A stretch of 64,000 nt of DNA from Ophthalmolycus amberensis (GCA_024529925.1 JAFEUB010000846.1:1427001-1491000); one strand, 5' to 3'; counted from the first letter of the stretch, positions 1 through 14,150 are shown. The notes: a model not told the origin generated them from the sequence alone. Translations and numbers: made by a program.

Positions 1-783
1 ACCTTTGTTTCACCTTTCCATTTTTTGCAAGCCATGCCCAACAGAAATATTATCAAAAAGAGCAAGACGTAAAAACTTGAACAATAACAAAAACGTTTTA
101 CTTGCATCCTGATTGTTTGATTCTTGTATGTCACTTGTCAGGAATGCTGTAAAAACACTTAATAGGAAACCTATTACTATTTTAAAGACTTGCACATATT
201 GCTGAACGTGCAGCGCTTTGGTGATGTAGTAGCAGCGAGGCTCAATCACACACACATCTATCACGTGATGAGGGCGCTGTGGCCCGAGGAGTGTGACGGT
301 GACACTAACATATGAGCACGCACATGGACGGGACAGGGACAAATGAGCTCTGGAGGGAAGGAAGGAAAGAATAGAATCAGGAGCCATTACTCAAACCTAT
401 ATTCATAGATATTCTGCAAAACTGCACTTCTCGCTGGTAAAGGCACACACTGTCAAAGAGGGATGCCATGTGACTGCACAAACACATAATGGCAGACCAG
501 TCCTGCAAGGACAGAGCCATTAGTGTGTCTTTGGGGAGGTTTTTGTTCTCTTTCTAATAGAGAGGAGAGTCAAGTGACCCAAGAGAGGAAACCATTTATT
601 TATTTTTATTTAATTTACTCTGTCTGCTAGCCAAGTAACCATCAGGCATGCCCATCATGAAACATACTTTTTCAACTTCCTCTACTTTTAAGGGATAAGA
701 CTTCCATTTATATTTTTCATATTATCAGGTATTCGCCATGTAACCAGTGCCTGATATAGTTTATTTCTCTGTGCCACAGACGT

Positions 784-905
784 CCATTATTGTCCAAATA
801 CTATTAAAACACATAGATGACTCACACTGTTGCACTGGATGACATGTTCCTACATTATTGATGAACACTTGCACCGAATTTTTATTAACCTTCAGCTGCA
901 AATAG
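784..905 (+). repeat. interspersed repeat, copy 1
   Basis: TTATTGTCCAAATACTATT, then CTCACACTGTTGCACTGG and TGATGAACAC, matches 44,804-44,890 at roughly 80 percent by eye. Confidence 0.55.
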
Positions 906-1431
906 TCCACAACAAACCCATTTAATCCTGTTGGAGACTTTTTTGCTAAAACTGTTGCCCAAATATTTTAGGAGATTATTTTACATAAAAAATGCATTAA
1001 AATATATATATATTTTTTTAAAGATTCACATCTTCATCATGAACAAATAAGCTTGGTGCTGAGAGCCTGACATTGCAGGAAGAGCCAGAATACTGCATTG
1101 GTAGTTGAGAACTTTTCCGTCCTTTACAGTTTACACCTCTAACTTTATATTTCTTTTGCTTCTTTTCGGTGTTTCTTTCTTTGTTTTGTCTGAGAGCAGA
1201 CTTTCATTAGGATGCAGAAGTTGTCCCACACACTACATGCATGCAATTACAACAACACTCTCACTCTAACCTGCTGACTCTCATTTTAAGAGCCTGAGTC
1301 GGCCATTATGACAGGCTCCTCAGCTAGTTTTATAGCCTTTTCAGAGTTGGAGTGCGTGTTCACAAGTGTATCAAGTAAAGAAGGTGTAGCGCCCCGGTCC
1401 CAGCACCTATGTGGACATGCACACAGGCACT

Positions 1432-1434
<3 letters not shown>

Positions 1435-1464
<30 letters not shown>
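1435..1464. repeat. (CA)15 microsatellite
   Basis: Uninterrupted AC dinucleotides, 30 bp. Confidence 0.95.
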
Positions 1465-1466
<2 letters not shown>

Positions 1467-1558
1467 AGTTTAAAACAGATCAGTGTAATTCATCTACTCC
1501 CCTGGGGAGCTGACAGGGATATTTGCATCCCTAATTCCCCCATCACCACCGCACCTCT

Positions 1559-1578
1559 CCCCCCCCCCCCCCCCCCCC
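1559..1578. repeat. poly-C tract (20 C)
   Basis: Uninterrupted run of C, prone to length error in sequencing. Confidence 0.9.
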
Positions 1579-2514
1579 ACATGCCAGCTGGGACCGCCAG
1601 GGCAGAGGCAGGGGCAGGGCAGGAAGTCTTTTACAGACACGCACACACATCTACACAGGCACATGCGTAATCATGCAGACCGTATCTAATCAATTTGACG
1701 CCGATGTTAAACAAAGCTCGCGTTTAAGGGTAATTAAAATTGCCCAATTAAAGCCTGCATGTGTGTGCGTGTGGCTGAATGTGTCAGACTTTTGTCTGCG
1801 TTTGCATGTTCAAGGGGTTCTTTGTTCCCATTAAACCTTTGTATGAACAAATAACAAAAATGGAACATTTTAAAGCTGATATCTGGCTCTTTATATCTTG
1901 AATTCCCATACTGTGTTCGACTGCCTTTTAATATGAGCAGCGCCAGCAGAACAAAGTAGTTCTATATTTTGCGTATATATTTTGTGAAGCAGCATTTGCA
2001 CTGTCTAGTGTATGTGGGCAGCAGAAGGTTGGATCACAATGGCTTCATCATCTCTCTCCGCTGAGCTGCCTATCCCCAGGGATGCCTAATCAATTGTCTA
2101 TGTGGCCATTCTCTTGAAGAGAAATCAATCTAGCTTTGTAAATCGGGTCTAGTGCAAGTGTGTGTGTGCATGCGAGTAGCCCCACCGTGCATATGTGTGT
2201 GTGTGTGTGTGTGAGAACAGTGTTTAGTCTGCAGCTGTTGTTGAGATTGACACCTCTGGCAGCTCAAAATTTACCCTCCTCACTCATTAGAATGGTCTTT
2301 CTCCCGTTACCTCCTCTCCAGCCAGCTGGGCTGTTTCTAGGAGGGGTGGTTGTGAATGGAGTGTGTGAGGGAGGGAGGGGGTTGAGTCTTTTCAGGGTTA
2401 TGTGTTAGTAGATTGCTTCAGTATATAGAATATGTTGTTCCGTGGGTTCATTGTATAAAAGGGGAATTTATTTTAAATATTTAACAAGACAAAAAGGTTC
2501 CAACCATGGTAGTA

Positions 2515-3160
2515 TTTAGGCACAGCTGGGCATTGAGCTAAATGCTAATGCCAGCATGATAACACACTCACAAAGACAATGCAAACATGCCGTTGCTCTC
2601 CAGGTATAATGCTTATGTTCACCCTCTTAGGTCAGTGTGCTATAATTTGCTAATGAGCAATAAACACAAAGTACATCTGAGGCTGATGTGAATGTCATTA
2701 GCTTTGCAGGTATTTGGATGTCCCATTTTTGTCTTTATTTGTTGTTTTCGTGTTTATCACTAATGGCATATGACAGAATATCTGATGGGCGGACCGCAGG
2801 ACAGAGTGCAGGACTCTAGTGGGGCGAGAGGAGGTGGACTCTGTGTTCACGTCATGCTTGGTGCTCGAATATAGTCCAAGTTGATGGACAATGTTTTTCC
2901 TCATCGGCTCTCCAAAGTCAGTAGGATTCATCTTCTGGACTCCATGAATGTCTGCGCAAACTTTCACGGTGATGTTTTTAATAGATATTCCACTTTAACC
3001 TAAAATGACAATCTTTTGGAGGAAATGGCATGGGATCAACAACGTCATTGGACCACGAATGCCTGTACAAAATTCTATGACAATCCAAATAGTTGTTGAG
3101 ATATATATTCAGTTTAGACCAAAGTGGTGGACCACGACAGCCATACCCTGTTAACTATCA
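2515..3160 (+). repeat. interspersed repeat of the percomorph 'GCTAAATGCTAA' type
   Basis: Blocks such as GAGCTAAATGCTAATGCC, AATGTCATTAGCTTTGCAGG, AATAGTTGTTGAGATATA and GACCAAAGTGGTGGACC occur in the order I remember for a common fish repeat. The inverted copy near 14,690 supports it as a family. Confidence 0.55.
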
Positions 3161-4664
3161 GTTTTTTGTTGATCTAGCAATTTCTTCAAAGCAAAGATTT
3201 TGACATGAGAACTGAGCGATGCCTTTTTTTTTTTTTTTTAAATCAGTTGATAAACTTGAAAATGTTTAACTGTAGATACAGTGTATATGTTTGACAAGAA
3301 CGACTTTGTAACACAGTGGTGATAGTAAGAGTACATTTTTGTTTTTTTAATTTATATTTTCTTCTTACACTGTCGTTCAGTTCTCGTAAATAATCTCGCT
3401 GTGCTCATTTGGGAGTCAGCTGGCCAGTTCTAATGGTCTATTGACCTGAACCTTAGGGGTAAACAGGCTGTCCCATATCTTAACACTATAACTCTTTTAT
3501 CACCATCCCCCCCATCACACATAAATACACTGAGCCGGAGAGAGAGAGAGAGCAAGGGTCAACGTCACGTGATGCAGCGTAGGTGTCCTGATTGCTGTCT
3601 ATGTGAGAATATGTGTGATAGAGTACATGTAGTTGCTTCCTGGTTCTCAGTCTTATGTCTGTCTGACCATTGCATGGATATGAAAATCCTATGATAGTAG
3701 CAACAAAAGTGTGAGCAGGGCCCCATATCAAGCTCTCATATTGACATGTTTTGGAGTAAAAAGGTAAAGTGAAACATGTTTTGGAGTTGAAAGTGAAACA
3801 TGTTTTGTTTTCTGAGCATGAATAAATGGTGTCTGTATCACTAAGTGGTTGAACCACTTTGGTTCTTATATTGCTTCCAATCTTCCAACCCACAGGGGGA
3901 ATTATCTAGACACACACACACACACACGCACACGCACGTATGAAGCAGCAGCCTGGCAGGATAGCCCAACATGAATCTATATAGCCCAATCTGAGCGGAT
4001 TACAACAGCAGGGGGTGAGACAAATGCCAATATGTTCCCTGGTGGGTTTAAGTGAGAAAGGCTTTTGGTTTATTCCGATGGCAGGGGGCAAAGGGGCACA
4101 GTGCAATGAACGGGCACCAGGGCATTGTGACGGAGGGTGCTTGGAGAGGAGGGAAAGATGGATCCAGACAGATGTGACAGATGTGCACTGGCTGGATAGA
4201 CTGGAGTGTGAGTCCTGTCTGGTTTTAAAGGTCTTCTATGTTGTTTTGTCTGTCTGACTGCCATCATATTTGATTTTGTTTGCTCCACTGCCATCTGGAA
4301 AAACAACTGCGCGTACCCTGCCACTGTTGACTCTGTTTTGTCCTTTCCTTTTGTAGTTCTCTATTTTTATTATTTTTGCCTGTTGTCGATTTATTTATTC
4401 ATTTGTATTATTTAGATGATTTGGTGTAATCCTAGATTTTGGTCACTGATGGGAACTACTCTGATGATCAGTCTGAATGGTTATTTTTGAACAAAGTCAA
4501 TAAATAAAACATCCATGATCATCATGATCCACTCATATATGGTCATATTTCATAGTGTATTTATGTGCATTTGTACATACTGTATATAATATAAATGTTT
4601 GAACAGGTAGACGGTGTTCTTGTCATCCACTAATGATGTAACGTGTGTATATGCGCCCCTGCAG

Positions 4665-4767
4665 ACCCAGAATCCCAGAGGAAGAGGACCGTGCAAAATG
4701 TTCTGGACCTCCGACAGAACCTGGAGGAAACCATGACCAGCCTGAGAGGTGTGCAGCTCAGCCACAG
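4665..4767 (+). CDS. nav1: nav1 exon 1 of window
   Basis: Acceptor ...cctgcag before 4665 and donor gtcagc after 4767. It starts with the last 2 nt of a split codon and reads (D)PESQRKRTVQNVLDLRQN, a block I recognise from NAV1. It ends in phase 2. A (CA)n tract begins 7 nt after the exon. Confidence 0.92.
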
Positions 4768-4772
4768 GTCAG

Positions 4773-4822
<50 letters not shown>

Positions 4823-7800
4823 GACTGCATGATATTGTGCAACAGAAACAAAAAGAAAGGACAAACAAAGCAAACAAGTGAAAGAGAAGAGCAGTTGAGA
4901 TGTGCAGATTCTTATTGACATTGCTAACAGTGTGTTGGGGTGTGGTGGTTAACTGCCGGTGGGCTTTAAGATATATCCGTATTCCTGATGGACCAGTATC
5001 CATTAGTCTGTCCTTTGCTACCTCCTCTGCTTTCTCTTTGCGTTGGTTAATACGGAGCTGAAGCAGGATTAGCTCAAAGCTGACTTCAAAGCCGACCCTG
5101 CCAATGCACGGTCACGACTCCTATTCAGACACACAACAATGCATCCAATAATGCTGCGATTAAGTGTACGTGAGCTTTCGTGTGTCCTCTCCCTCCCTCT
5201 GCTTCCTGCCTTTCATCGACTGATTCTGATTGCGTTCAGCGTGTCTTCACGTTTTGTCCTTGAGAGCTTCCCCTCTGTCTGCCTGTCCGTGCATCTCCTG
5301 CCGTGTATCCTCTCTCTGTCCCTCGGTGGGAGCTCGTGTACGTGAAGAGCAAATCAGCAGATGGTTCCCTGCTGGAATACATTTCCTTTGCCATTCATAC
5401 TTTTATCACAGCGTAATAACCTTGAATCAGTTCCCGCCGTCCCTGAAGACATATTCTGCTTTGAGGCCTAAAGCCTGTCGGTGGAAGTTTCCTGTGCAAA
5501 CAAGATGTCATATTTCCTGTGAAAAACTAGTGGTTAGAGTGAGAGATTTGCATGAATCGAACAAATGGATTGGTGAGCAAGCGAATTGTTTTTCCTACAC
5601 ATGCTTTCCCTGATATATGCCGAATGCATAACAAGAAAAAAGCCTCTGAAAATCCATTCGAACGAGACGAGTAGCATCCTCTCTCTCATCCTGTCTCCAC
5701 GTCTTTCCTGCCTGTTTTATGCTTCATTTTAAAACGTTTTCATTGATGGTTTTTGTGGAGATGATTCTGTATCCTGCAGACAAGGTTCATTTGAATGAAG
5801 CATGCAAATGCATGTACTGTCACACAGTTTGAGAGCCAGTAACTTTTAATATGCAAATGCTCAACCTAAGCACTAAGCAGTGATGAGCTCTGCTGCTTTA
5901 TCACAGGGAATGCATGATATTGTGATGTTAGGGATGCTGGTATTTGTAGACTCGCACAAATGACAGTGTTCTGCAGGGCACAGAGGAACATAAAGGCATG
6001 TTTGCTGACATGGATATAACATCAATGCACATTACGAATATGTATACACAGACACCTGAAGACCAACTATTCCCTAAGCCTGTGTAAAATCCCTCTGAGA
6101 GAAGAGGATGCAGGGTGGGGTAAAAAGGAAAGATGATTGGATTCACTACCTGTCTGTTAAAAATGAGCTTGACCTTTTCATCCCTTTAGGGGAGCACAGT
6201 GCTGTGAATATTTCCCAGCAATTCCTAAAACGTACCCTCTTTTTCATTCCACAGCTGTGTGGAGGGGACCGTGTGCTACGACAGCGATGAAGCTGCCGCC
6301 TTCTCAATTTCCAGTCTATCAAATCGCTCCTCTCCGCTGTCATGGCGCCAGGGTCAAGCCAGTCCTCGACTCCAGGCCGGGGAAGCTCCGTCCACGGGTA
6401 ACAGCCAGTTGGACGTTCCCCTCCGGATCAGCCACACTGCTCGTATCCAACTAATCGAAGCGCTGGACGACTCGGAGCCGTCCCTTCTGAAGGGAGATTA
6501 CCTCCGCAACAGCAACCTCGGCAGTAAGAGCCCAAACGTCGAGGATGATGATGATGATGATGAAGATGATGACGATATTGATGATCTAGGGAATGGGTAA
6601 GTTTTGTTCTTTTTCATTTGAAACTTCTGCTTCATTAATCCGAGGAGCATTAAGAATATTTTATGACCTCGTGACGCTGCAGCCTGCAGCAATGAGGATA
6701 CATGTGTCTCATTAATGATAATAGCATTGCTTGTGAGGGGAATCCTGCCACCTGCCAACTGTTACAACCCCACAGCTGCAGACCGGCCTGTAGTTCGTGG
6801 TTTACTAGCACAACAAAGCCTTGATCAGCCCCGCTCATAGTGTCTGCCTTGACACTGGCAGCTGGCTCTGCCCTAGTCAGAAAGCAGCCCTCTGGCACAG
6901 TCCAAGAACGATGTCACAATCATCGAGCCCCCTCGCAGAGATAATTCTGTCAAATTCAGCTGCGAGCCCGCCGGCTTTGCCAGCAGGCTTCGATGTGGAG
7001 GACCCACAGTGAACTATTTCAGCTTAGTTTATGAGAAATGTTCCTCGGCATGTTTGCTGTGTTGTTTGAGTAGTTGTTACCGAGGTGATATCTATGAAAT
7101 GTCACACTCATCACACATACACACCCGTCTAGTCAGCAGCTTTCTGTGTGCACGGGGCTGTGTCAGCACACACTGAGCAGTTTACAGGAAAAGGGTCTCT
7201 TACTTTAATTTGTTATCTGCTGTAAAATGAACTGGAGAGAAATGTGTTTGTGTGTGTGTCTGATAGATGGATAGAAATGTGTGTTGTGCCTTTGTGAAGA
7301 TTGTTTTTCTTTTGCCAACTGAATGAGTGACAGATCCTAAGAGAGAGCATGCTGATAGCTGCTGTTCTTGTTTAAATTGTTACTTCGCTCCCTGAGTCTC
7401 CGTCAGTCTGTCTCAGTGTGACAACACGTTAAACCTTGTGTCTTGACGACCAATCAAGAAGAATTATGTTAATTAATTAAGTTCCACGTCAATCCACAAA
7501 TCTAGGAAATTGAGTTGAGACGGTTTATTGCAGAATGACCTAAGTTGTGTTCCCTGGAATCCTTTGTTAGTTTTGGAGAACTTGCATGAGGAGGTATGAC
7601 ACAACAATTTTAACTCAGTTGCACACACAGCATCGTGTTTCACTGACCGACTCTCTCAACACAGAGAAGAAAAACACATTATCTCATTGCAAACTAGGAT
7701 TCTGGCAGTGTGTCGGTGTAGCGCTGCATAACTCGTCCGACCAAACTAAAGAAACTCCTCTGCTGGCCACCGCTTGACATCTCTATGGTAACCACAAAAA

Positions 7801-9248
7801 TGCACCCCCAGTCACCAGGAAATCAATTGCAACACAGTTCAGGTCCCTGTAGTGTTATTGTGTATCTGGTCAGGGCCTCCAATTAGTGGGGGTATACATG
7901 TTTATATTGTGCTTTGTGGGCGGATGCAAAACAAAAGGCCAAAGGAAAAAGATTGAGAAAGAGACTCACGAACTTGCAGAAAGACAAAATCGGCAAACAA
8001 TAGAAAATACTGTTGTTTTTTTAAATCAAATTATGCTCAAACTAGAAAATTCAGAGCATATCTAGTGCCTCCACACAGCTCTTAATATGGTGAAGACTAT
8101 GTAGACAAAGCACAGAGAAGCCGGGATAACAACACACACGGAGGGAGAGCGACTTCATTCTCTGCTCAGCTAGACATTGCTCCTCTATAGCTTTACATTG
8201 CAAATAGTTGTTTACCGCTATATTAATACTCTGAATATTGTAGAGAGAACCTTTACGATAAAATTGTGAATTAGTTAAGATAAATGTAAGATCACAATGT
8301 CTATATAATGTAAAAAGATGCACTAGACAAGCCTTTAGGCAACGGGTGGAATAATCTGTACAATCTAAAGTAACCCAAAACAACAGCCCTTTAATTAATG
8401 AATCCTTGACTTGTAGAAATTGTACTGTTCAACTTCTGTTAAGGTTGTATCAGGTAGATATGTATTTTATGGCTGCAACTAAAATCTCCGGAACACTCCT
8501 GAAATACGCGCCTCACAAATTCCCACAAGTGACATCTTTGTATCCAACAACGCCCCAAAATATTCAATTCACTAGAAAACACAAGAGCAGCAAATACTGC
8601 CATTTGTTAACCAGGGAATGTTTGACATTTCAGTGTGACACATATCATCTTTTATCAAAATTTATTTCGCGGAGATCGACTAATATCGTCATCAACTTTT
8701 CATGTTGCCCTTCATTGAATAATTTATATGATCATTTTGAGTCTGCAGGCTGTAGTCTGGTACCTGCTGCGGCTTCAAACTAGCAGGTCTTTACACTAGA
8801 GGGCAGGCTTGTGCCGCTGTTCCCTCCCTCCGTGCTGCTCTCCACCCAGTCAAATTGAAGTGGCACCATGCTGGATTACTCCCCCTTATCTCATCATTTA
8901 TGACACATACTCATCCATTATACATAGAGGCACTTCCCCTCTCATACAGGGGTCACACTACATTACCATATCCCAGCATATATAATACATAGGATTTCCC
9001 CACATAAATAATGTGTCACAAACACACATGTTCTTTGTTTGGGTTGTGTAGTAGTCATCTCTTTGTTCTGTTAAACTGTGAGGAAACAGTGTCTTAAAAT
9101 ACAAGAGGCCATAAATGCATATGGCTGAGCGGGACTTGACTCATCATGGGTCTCACTGTGACTCACGGTATAGACATCACTCACAATCCCATGCAAAGGT
9201 GAGTTTACCGTGACTGTACCGTGACCTGGCTGACACACAGACCCTATA

Positions 9249-9307
<59 letters not shown>

Positions 9308-11063
9308 AGTCAGGACCCCTTAAGTCAGTTATCCGTTTCCTGTGCTTTTCTAGCGTGGGCCTCTTCTTGTCTGACGCGTACCACTTACATCTGGAACCAG
9401 ACCCCTCCCAGTGTCCCCCTACACTCTCACTCACACACGTCATTCTCATCCGGGAAACAGAGAGAAGGGGGACGATGAGCAGGTCATTCCCCTTAGCGTG
9501 TAAACAGAGATGAGGTGTGGTCCGGTGTAGGTTAACGGTTTACATTTTAAATTACATTATATTTGGCATTAATTGACAGTGATGTTTAATGTCAAAGATG
9601 TTGCTGGAAGTAATAAACCAACACTTATGGTGAGACTAAAATGCACTATTTATGGGCTATGATGTTAGCTCAGTCTTTCCTCTCCCCTGATTCCAGCAGC
9701 AGCAGGCAAACAAGCTCTGATAGCGCTCCCTGTCCAGCACCAACTGACGGAAGCAGGAGAAGAAAACTAAACATCTAGCAAGCTAAAGACCCAGATGAGT
9801 TGGTGGAAAACAGACAAACTAGGCCAGACACATTGGACTCCAGTGGGATGATTATGTGGCCTCAGGTGCTCGATGTGTAAAGCTGGAATCCCACTTCTGC
9901 TGAGATACATATGTATTTGCTTGTGGTGTGGATCTGTACATTATGGAAGCTGATTTGTTAATCCAGCATCCTGTTGAGAAATGTTCCCTATTTTCTTTCT
10001 TTCAGAGTTTTGGCGAACATTTCAGGAAAGCATTGCCACGAAAGAAAATAAATTATTCCTTTAAGGCACTTAAGTTCCATTATCCAATTTATCATTGTTC
10101 TACCCATTTACTTTGACAAGTACAAATTGTTTTAACGTTGGTTTCACGAATGTAGTGCTCTGTTCACAGCCATTGTAATCTATATTAATAATCAGTTGGA
10201 ATTGCAACTGTATCACCTCGTCTGCGTCACATTATGTTTCTCTTGGATCAAAAGTTAGTCTTTGTAGCACTGTTGAGTCTGTAAGTGCATGGGGGAGTAA
10301 CTTGGGAGCATTTTGAAATACTCATGGCCGAAAATGCTTTGCTCAGAATACAAGAATAATGGCTCTAAATGTGTGTATGACTGTGTCACATAGCGCGCTT
10401 GATAGTTGGTATTGATTGCCATTGTTGTCATTGGAGTGCTGATAATGGGCTCAACATGCACACGCGAATGTGCAGACGATTGGATGAGCGTGTGTCTTGT
10501 CTTTTTTGCCCAGCTGGGCGCAGGCGCTTTTGTTTCTGGATGGAAACGCTCCCATCCTCGGCCACCTCCCATCAGTAAACGCGCAGTCTCCATGGCTACG
10601 CTGCGAGACGAGCTGGTTCACTGCACTAAACGTCTGAATTATGAAAACATTTGTTTGGAGCAGGACACGCACACACCCTAAGCTTAAGCTTGTCAGAGTC
10701 TGCTGGTTTAAGTGTTTTGGTTTAGTGCTGTCTGCTTCCTAGAAAAGCAGAAGTGAGCTGGTTGCTCTCGGTATCAATCCAGAACAGTACAGGGAACTGA
10801 AACAGAAAGAGGAACTTTTAATAGAGAAGTCATCTGTTTTGAACACACAAGATGCCTGGAATAAGCTTTGATGGCATGAGTGGAACTTTAGCCTCATGCC
10901 TGCCACTAAATGTTTTCTGTTATTCAAAGACTGGAGGTCATTATCCCCCCTTGACTGATGGCTATCTGACCGTATCGACGGTTAAACACTTATAATAAGG
11001 TGTACCTGCTGGACCATGTCATTGCCTGGAAACCTTATCTCCAGTGGGACAGGGTAGCTACAG

Positions 11064-11111
<48 letters not shown>

Positions 11112-11393
11112 TGTGTGTGTGTGTGTGTGCGTGTGTGTGTGTGTGTAGATAGCAGTGCAATTTCTCTCAGGACAAGCTCAATCCTGCTGTACTCTGACCC
11201 CACCTACAGGCCACAAACTAGAACTTCACACACACACAGAGAACATAATGCAGCCTGACACATCTGATTAATGAATCCCTTTTTCTCCACATCTGGATCA
11301 GATTTATGTTACAGGTGATGGATCCGCTCTCTCTCTCTTACTTATACTCACTCACTCACTCTCACTTTCTCTATCCTTCTCCCTCACTCACAC

Positions 11394-11435
<42 letters not shown>

Positions 11436-12824
11436 CCTGATGTGATCCTCAGTAGACACACCCAGGGCTTCCCTCCTGCTAAGAACCAGATCTTTACACT
11501 GTGACTCATTGGGTGGACCAGTTACAGACCCCCTCCCCAAAACAGCACAGCTCTCTCCCCCTACCTCGACGCAGTCACAACATGGGCTGACATCAGAATG
11601 GGCTTGTATGAAAAATCTGGTGCACGGGAGAATAAATGCTTGTGTGCATTTTATGTACTGTGTGCCATCAAAGTACCTAATGTGTTAAAAAGGTTAAAGC
11701 TGAATATGACTCTGGAATGACTTTTAAGACTGATTTATAGGTTTTGGGACTTCAGCCTTTGGTGAAACAGACATTTTTGGTTATTTTGATTATTTGCCCA
11801 CTGCAGCTCAAAATATGATATCTGGTCTAAATATCTCATCGCAATTGGATACTTTGATTGCCTGTTAGTATCTCTAGAAGTCACTTTTACTTTCATGGTG
11901 GTGTTGAACTCTGAAGTAGGTCCATCTCATTATATTCTCAGGAGCTATTGCCTTTGCCATTAAAAGACTGTACCAGTGATTTTGCATGTTAAACCCATTT
12001 ACTGCAAGCGATTCAGCAAGTTGTGCTGGAGCATTTAAATGTTGAAAACTTACTTCATTGGTTTCCTACCATTTCTATATTTCATGAAAATCAGTTGGCA
12101 TATACTTGAAAGCTGCATAATGCATCACAATAAATGCCAAGTCTGCATTCCTTTTTGTCAATATTATTGTGGTGAGGTAATCATGCAGACTTTTTAAATT
12201 AATCTGGACTGTGACTGTATTACTTTGTGACAATAGTGAATGAACAGCATATTAATGAGGACTTAATAATTGCTGTGGAGGATTTTACAACTCTAAGCAA
12301 GTTTCAAGAGTCGGCGTCTTGATTGTTATTCCATGCAGAAAATAATAGTACCCCGAAAAATAATTAAAAAACATAAATTCCACAGCATGCGTTGGAAATG
12401 GTCAGCAGTCTTATTAACAACAGCACGATGTGTATATGTGTGTGGGTGTACAACACTGGTGCGGTCCTTTAAGACAAATGTGCTAATCCGATATTTTCAC
12501 AAAAGATTCAAATGTCTGCGTCAAGATTGCCCCCCTGTCTCACCATGTCTGTCTCTCCTGTCTGTATGACATTGCGTGTCAGAGGCGGTGATGAGAGGCA
12601 GATTGGGGTGGCGTTCAGGAGGGTGATGGGCCGTGTGTTGTTCTTGTCATCCACTACCTGCTCCTGTCTGGGCCTCTGGGCCTCTGTGGGATGCTCCTGT
12701 GTCTCTCTCTGCTCACTGCCGCGTGTAATCGATTATTTTTCCTGTCATTATGGAGGGAAGTTGACTGAGAGGAGGAGTGCGCTCACTCTTTGTTCCAGCA
12801 CGTGTGGGCAAAGCACTAAGGGAG

Positions 12825-12863
<39 letters not shown>

Positions 12864-14150
12864 CATTTCTTAATAAGAGCCATTCACCATGATCACATGA
12901 GCATATGGAGGTTATTTTGTATTGCTTTGTATTTTGTATCGTAGTCTGCATGCAGTTTGGGTGGCTTATGACTTTAATTTTGAGTTAACAAAGCATAAAA
13001 GCCACACTGACACGAAAGGAAAACTTAGTTTGTATCTCGTAGCTGAGTTTGTATTTTAATATATTATTCATGTGCTTGGCTATTTTTCTCAGGGAATATA
13101 TAATCGGCTTCAGCTGTAACAGCAGGACACTGCTCACAAACAATTATGACATTAATCTGCACACATTAAAAGATTTAATACTGAGTAACATATGGGGCTG
13201 TGGGGGGATTTGCAGTGCTAGAAAGCCTTTGACAACCTCCTATTTCAGCGAGAACAAAATCCTTATGTACCTTTTTTATTCTCTTGTGTTTGCTGGGGCT
13301 GTTTGAGCCGCACGGTTTCATTATTAACCGTCTTACTATTGTTGTTATTCACTATTGTTACATTGCATAGTTTACTTTTAGTCCAACAAACAGGGCCCAA
13401 AAAAGGTGAATGAGACCTTCTGGTAATTGTCGGTTCATCCCGGGAGACTTTCACTGTTGCTAAAGAAAGATATTTACAGTACTTCTTTTTATTCAGTCTC
13501 TTTTTCTGTGCATGTCTCCCTCTGTCTTTCCACACAGATATAGGAATGCCTCCTGTCACTCTGCATGGATATGTTTAGTTTGACTACGGGCCATTTCAGT
13601 ATTGTGAAACATACTGGTGTTGAGCAACAAACACATGTGCTGGATCGGAGCTTGGGAACCACACTTACATCCCTCGGACCGGTTCTCCCACATTCTGCCT
13701 TGGAACGAAAGGAAAGTTTGAGGAAGTCAAAGAAATTAATCTTTTCTCGGCTTCCTTGCTGTCTTTTCCTTGGACTTCTACAGCACATATCTAATATTTC
13801 CAATAGGACTATAGTCTCTCTATGTTGAAGGCCATTTCATTCAACTTAACCTAATCAAATGCCAAAACCATTGCCACAGCTACTGTCGCCTATAGACGGA
13901 CCCCCCTGATGCCTGGTAAATCTCGATGGAGACGCTACGGCATAATCCCCACTAATCCCTGGCTTCCTCTTATGGCAGGTTTGGAAAAGAATAAGAGAAC
14001 TCAGGGACTTGGTCAGCAGTCTGCAAGGACAATGAGGCATATGTAGGGGGGGTTATGGTGGCCATGGTGTGTGTGTGTGCATGTGAAGGACCCCCACGTA
14101 ATTCAGAGGGAAGTGTTACCATGTCAACAATAAGAGTGTGCAAAGGAAAT

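Larger units (their letters stand above)
1..4664 (+). other. nav1: nav1 intron upstream of first visible exon
   Basis: Exon 1 of the window starts in mid-codon, so this stretch is intron. It holds a (CA)15 at 1,435, a 20-C run at 1,559, two interspersed repeats (near 784 and 2,515) and an AT-rich block near 1,690-1,760 with TAATTAAAATT-type homeodomain-like sites. No exon found. Confidence 0.8.

Noticed and set aside
3486..3893. 135-codon minus-strand ORF
   Set aside because: Covers the tandem ACATGTTTTGGAGT repeats and has no domain or start context.
9251..9305. Regular repeats that could be taken for a CRISPR array
   Set aside because: They are simple dinucleotide microsatellites without spacers in a vertebrate intron.
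9071..9478. ORFs coding CVCVCV or THTHTH runs (here and at other microsatellites)
   Set aside because: These are translations of (CA)n/(GT)n tracts and not proteins.
10406..10681. 91-codon + strand ORF with a hydrophobic start (VLIAIVVIGVLIMG)
   Set aside because: Looks like a signal anchor, but the rest is unlike any protein I know and there is no exon or promoter evidence. Best explained by the local CpG-rich composition.
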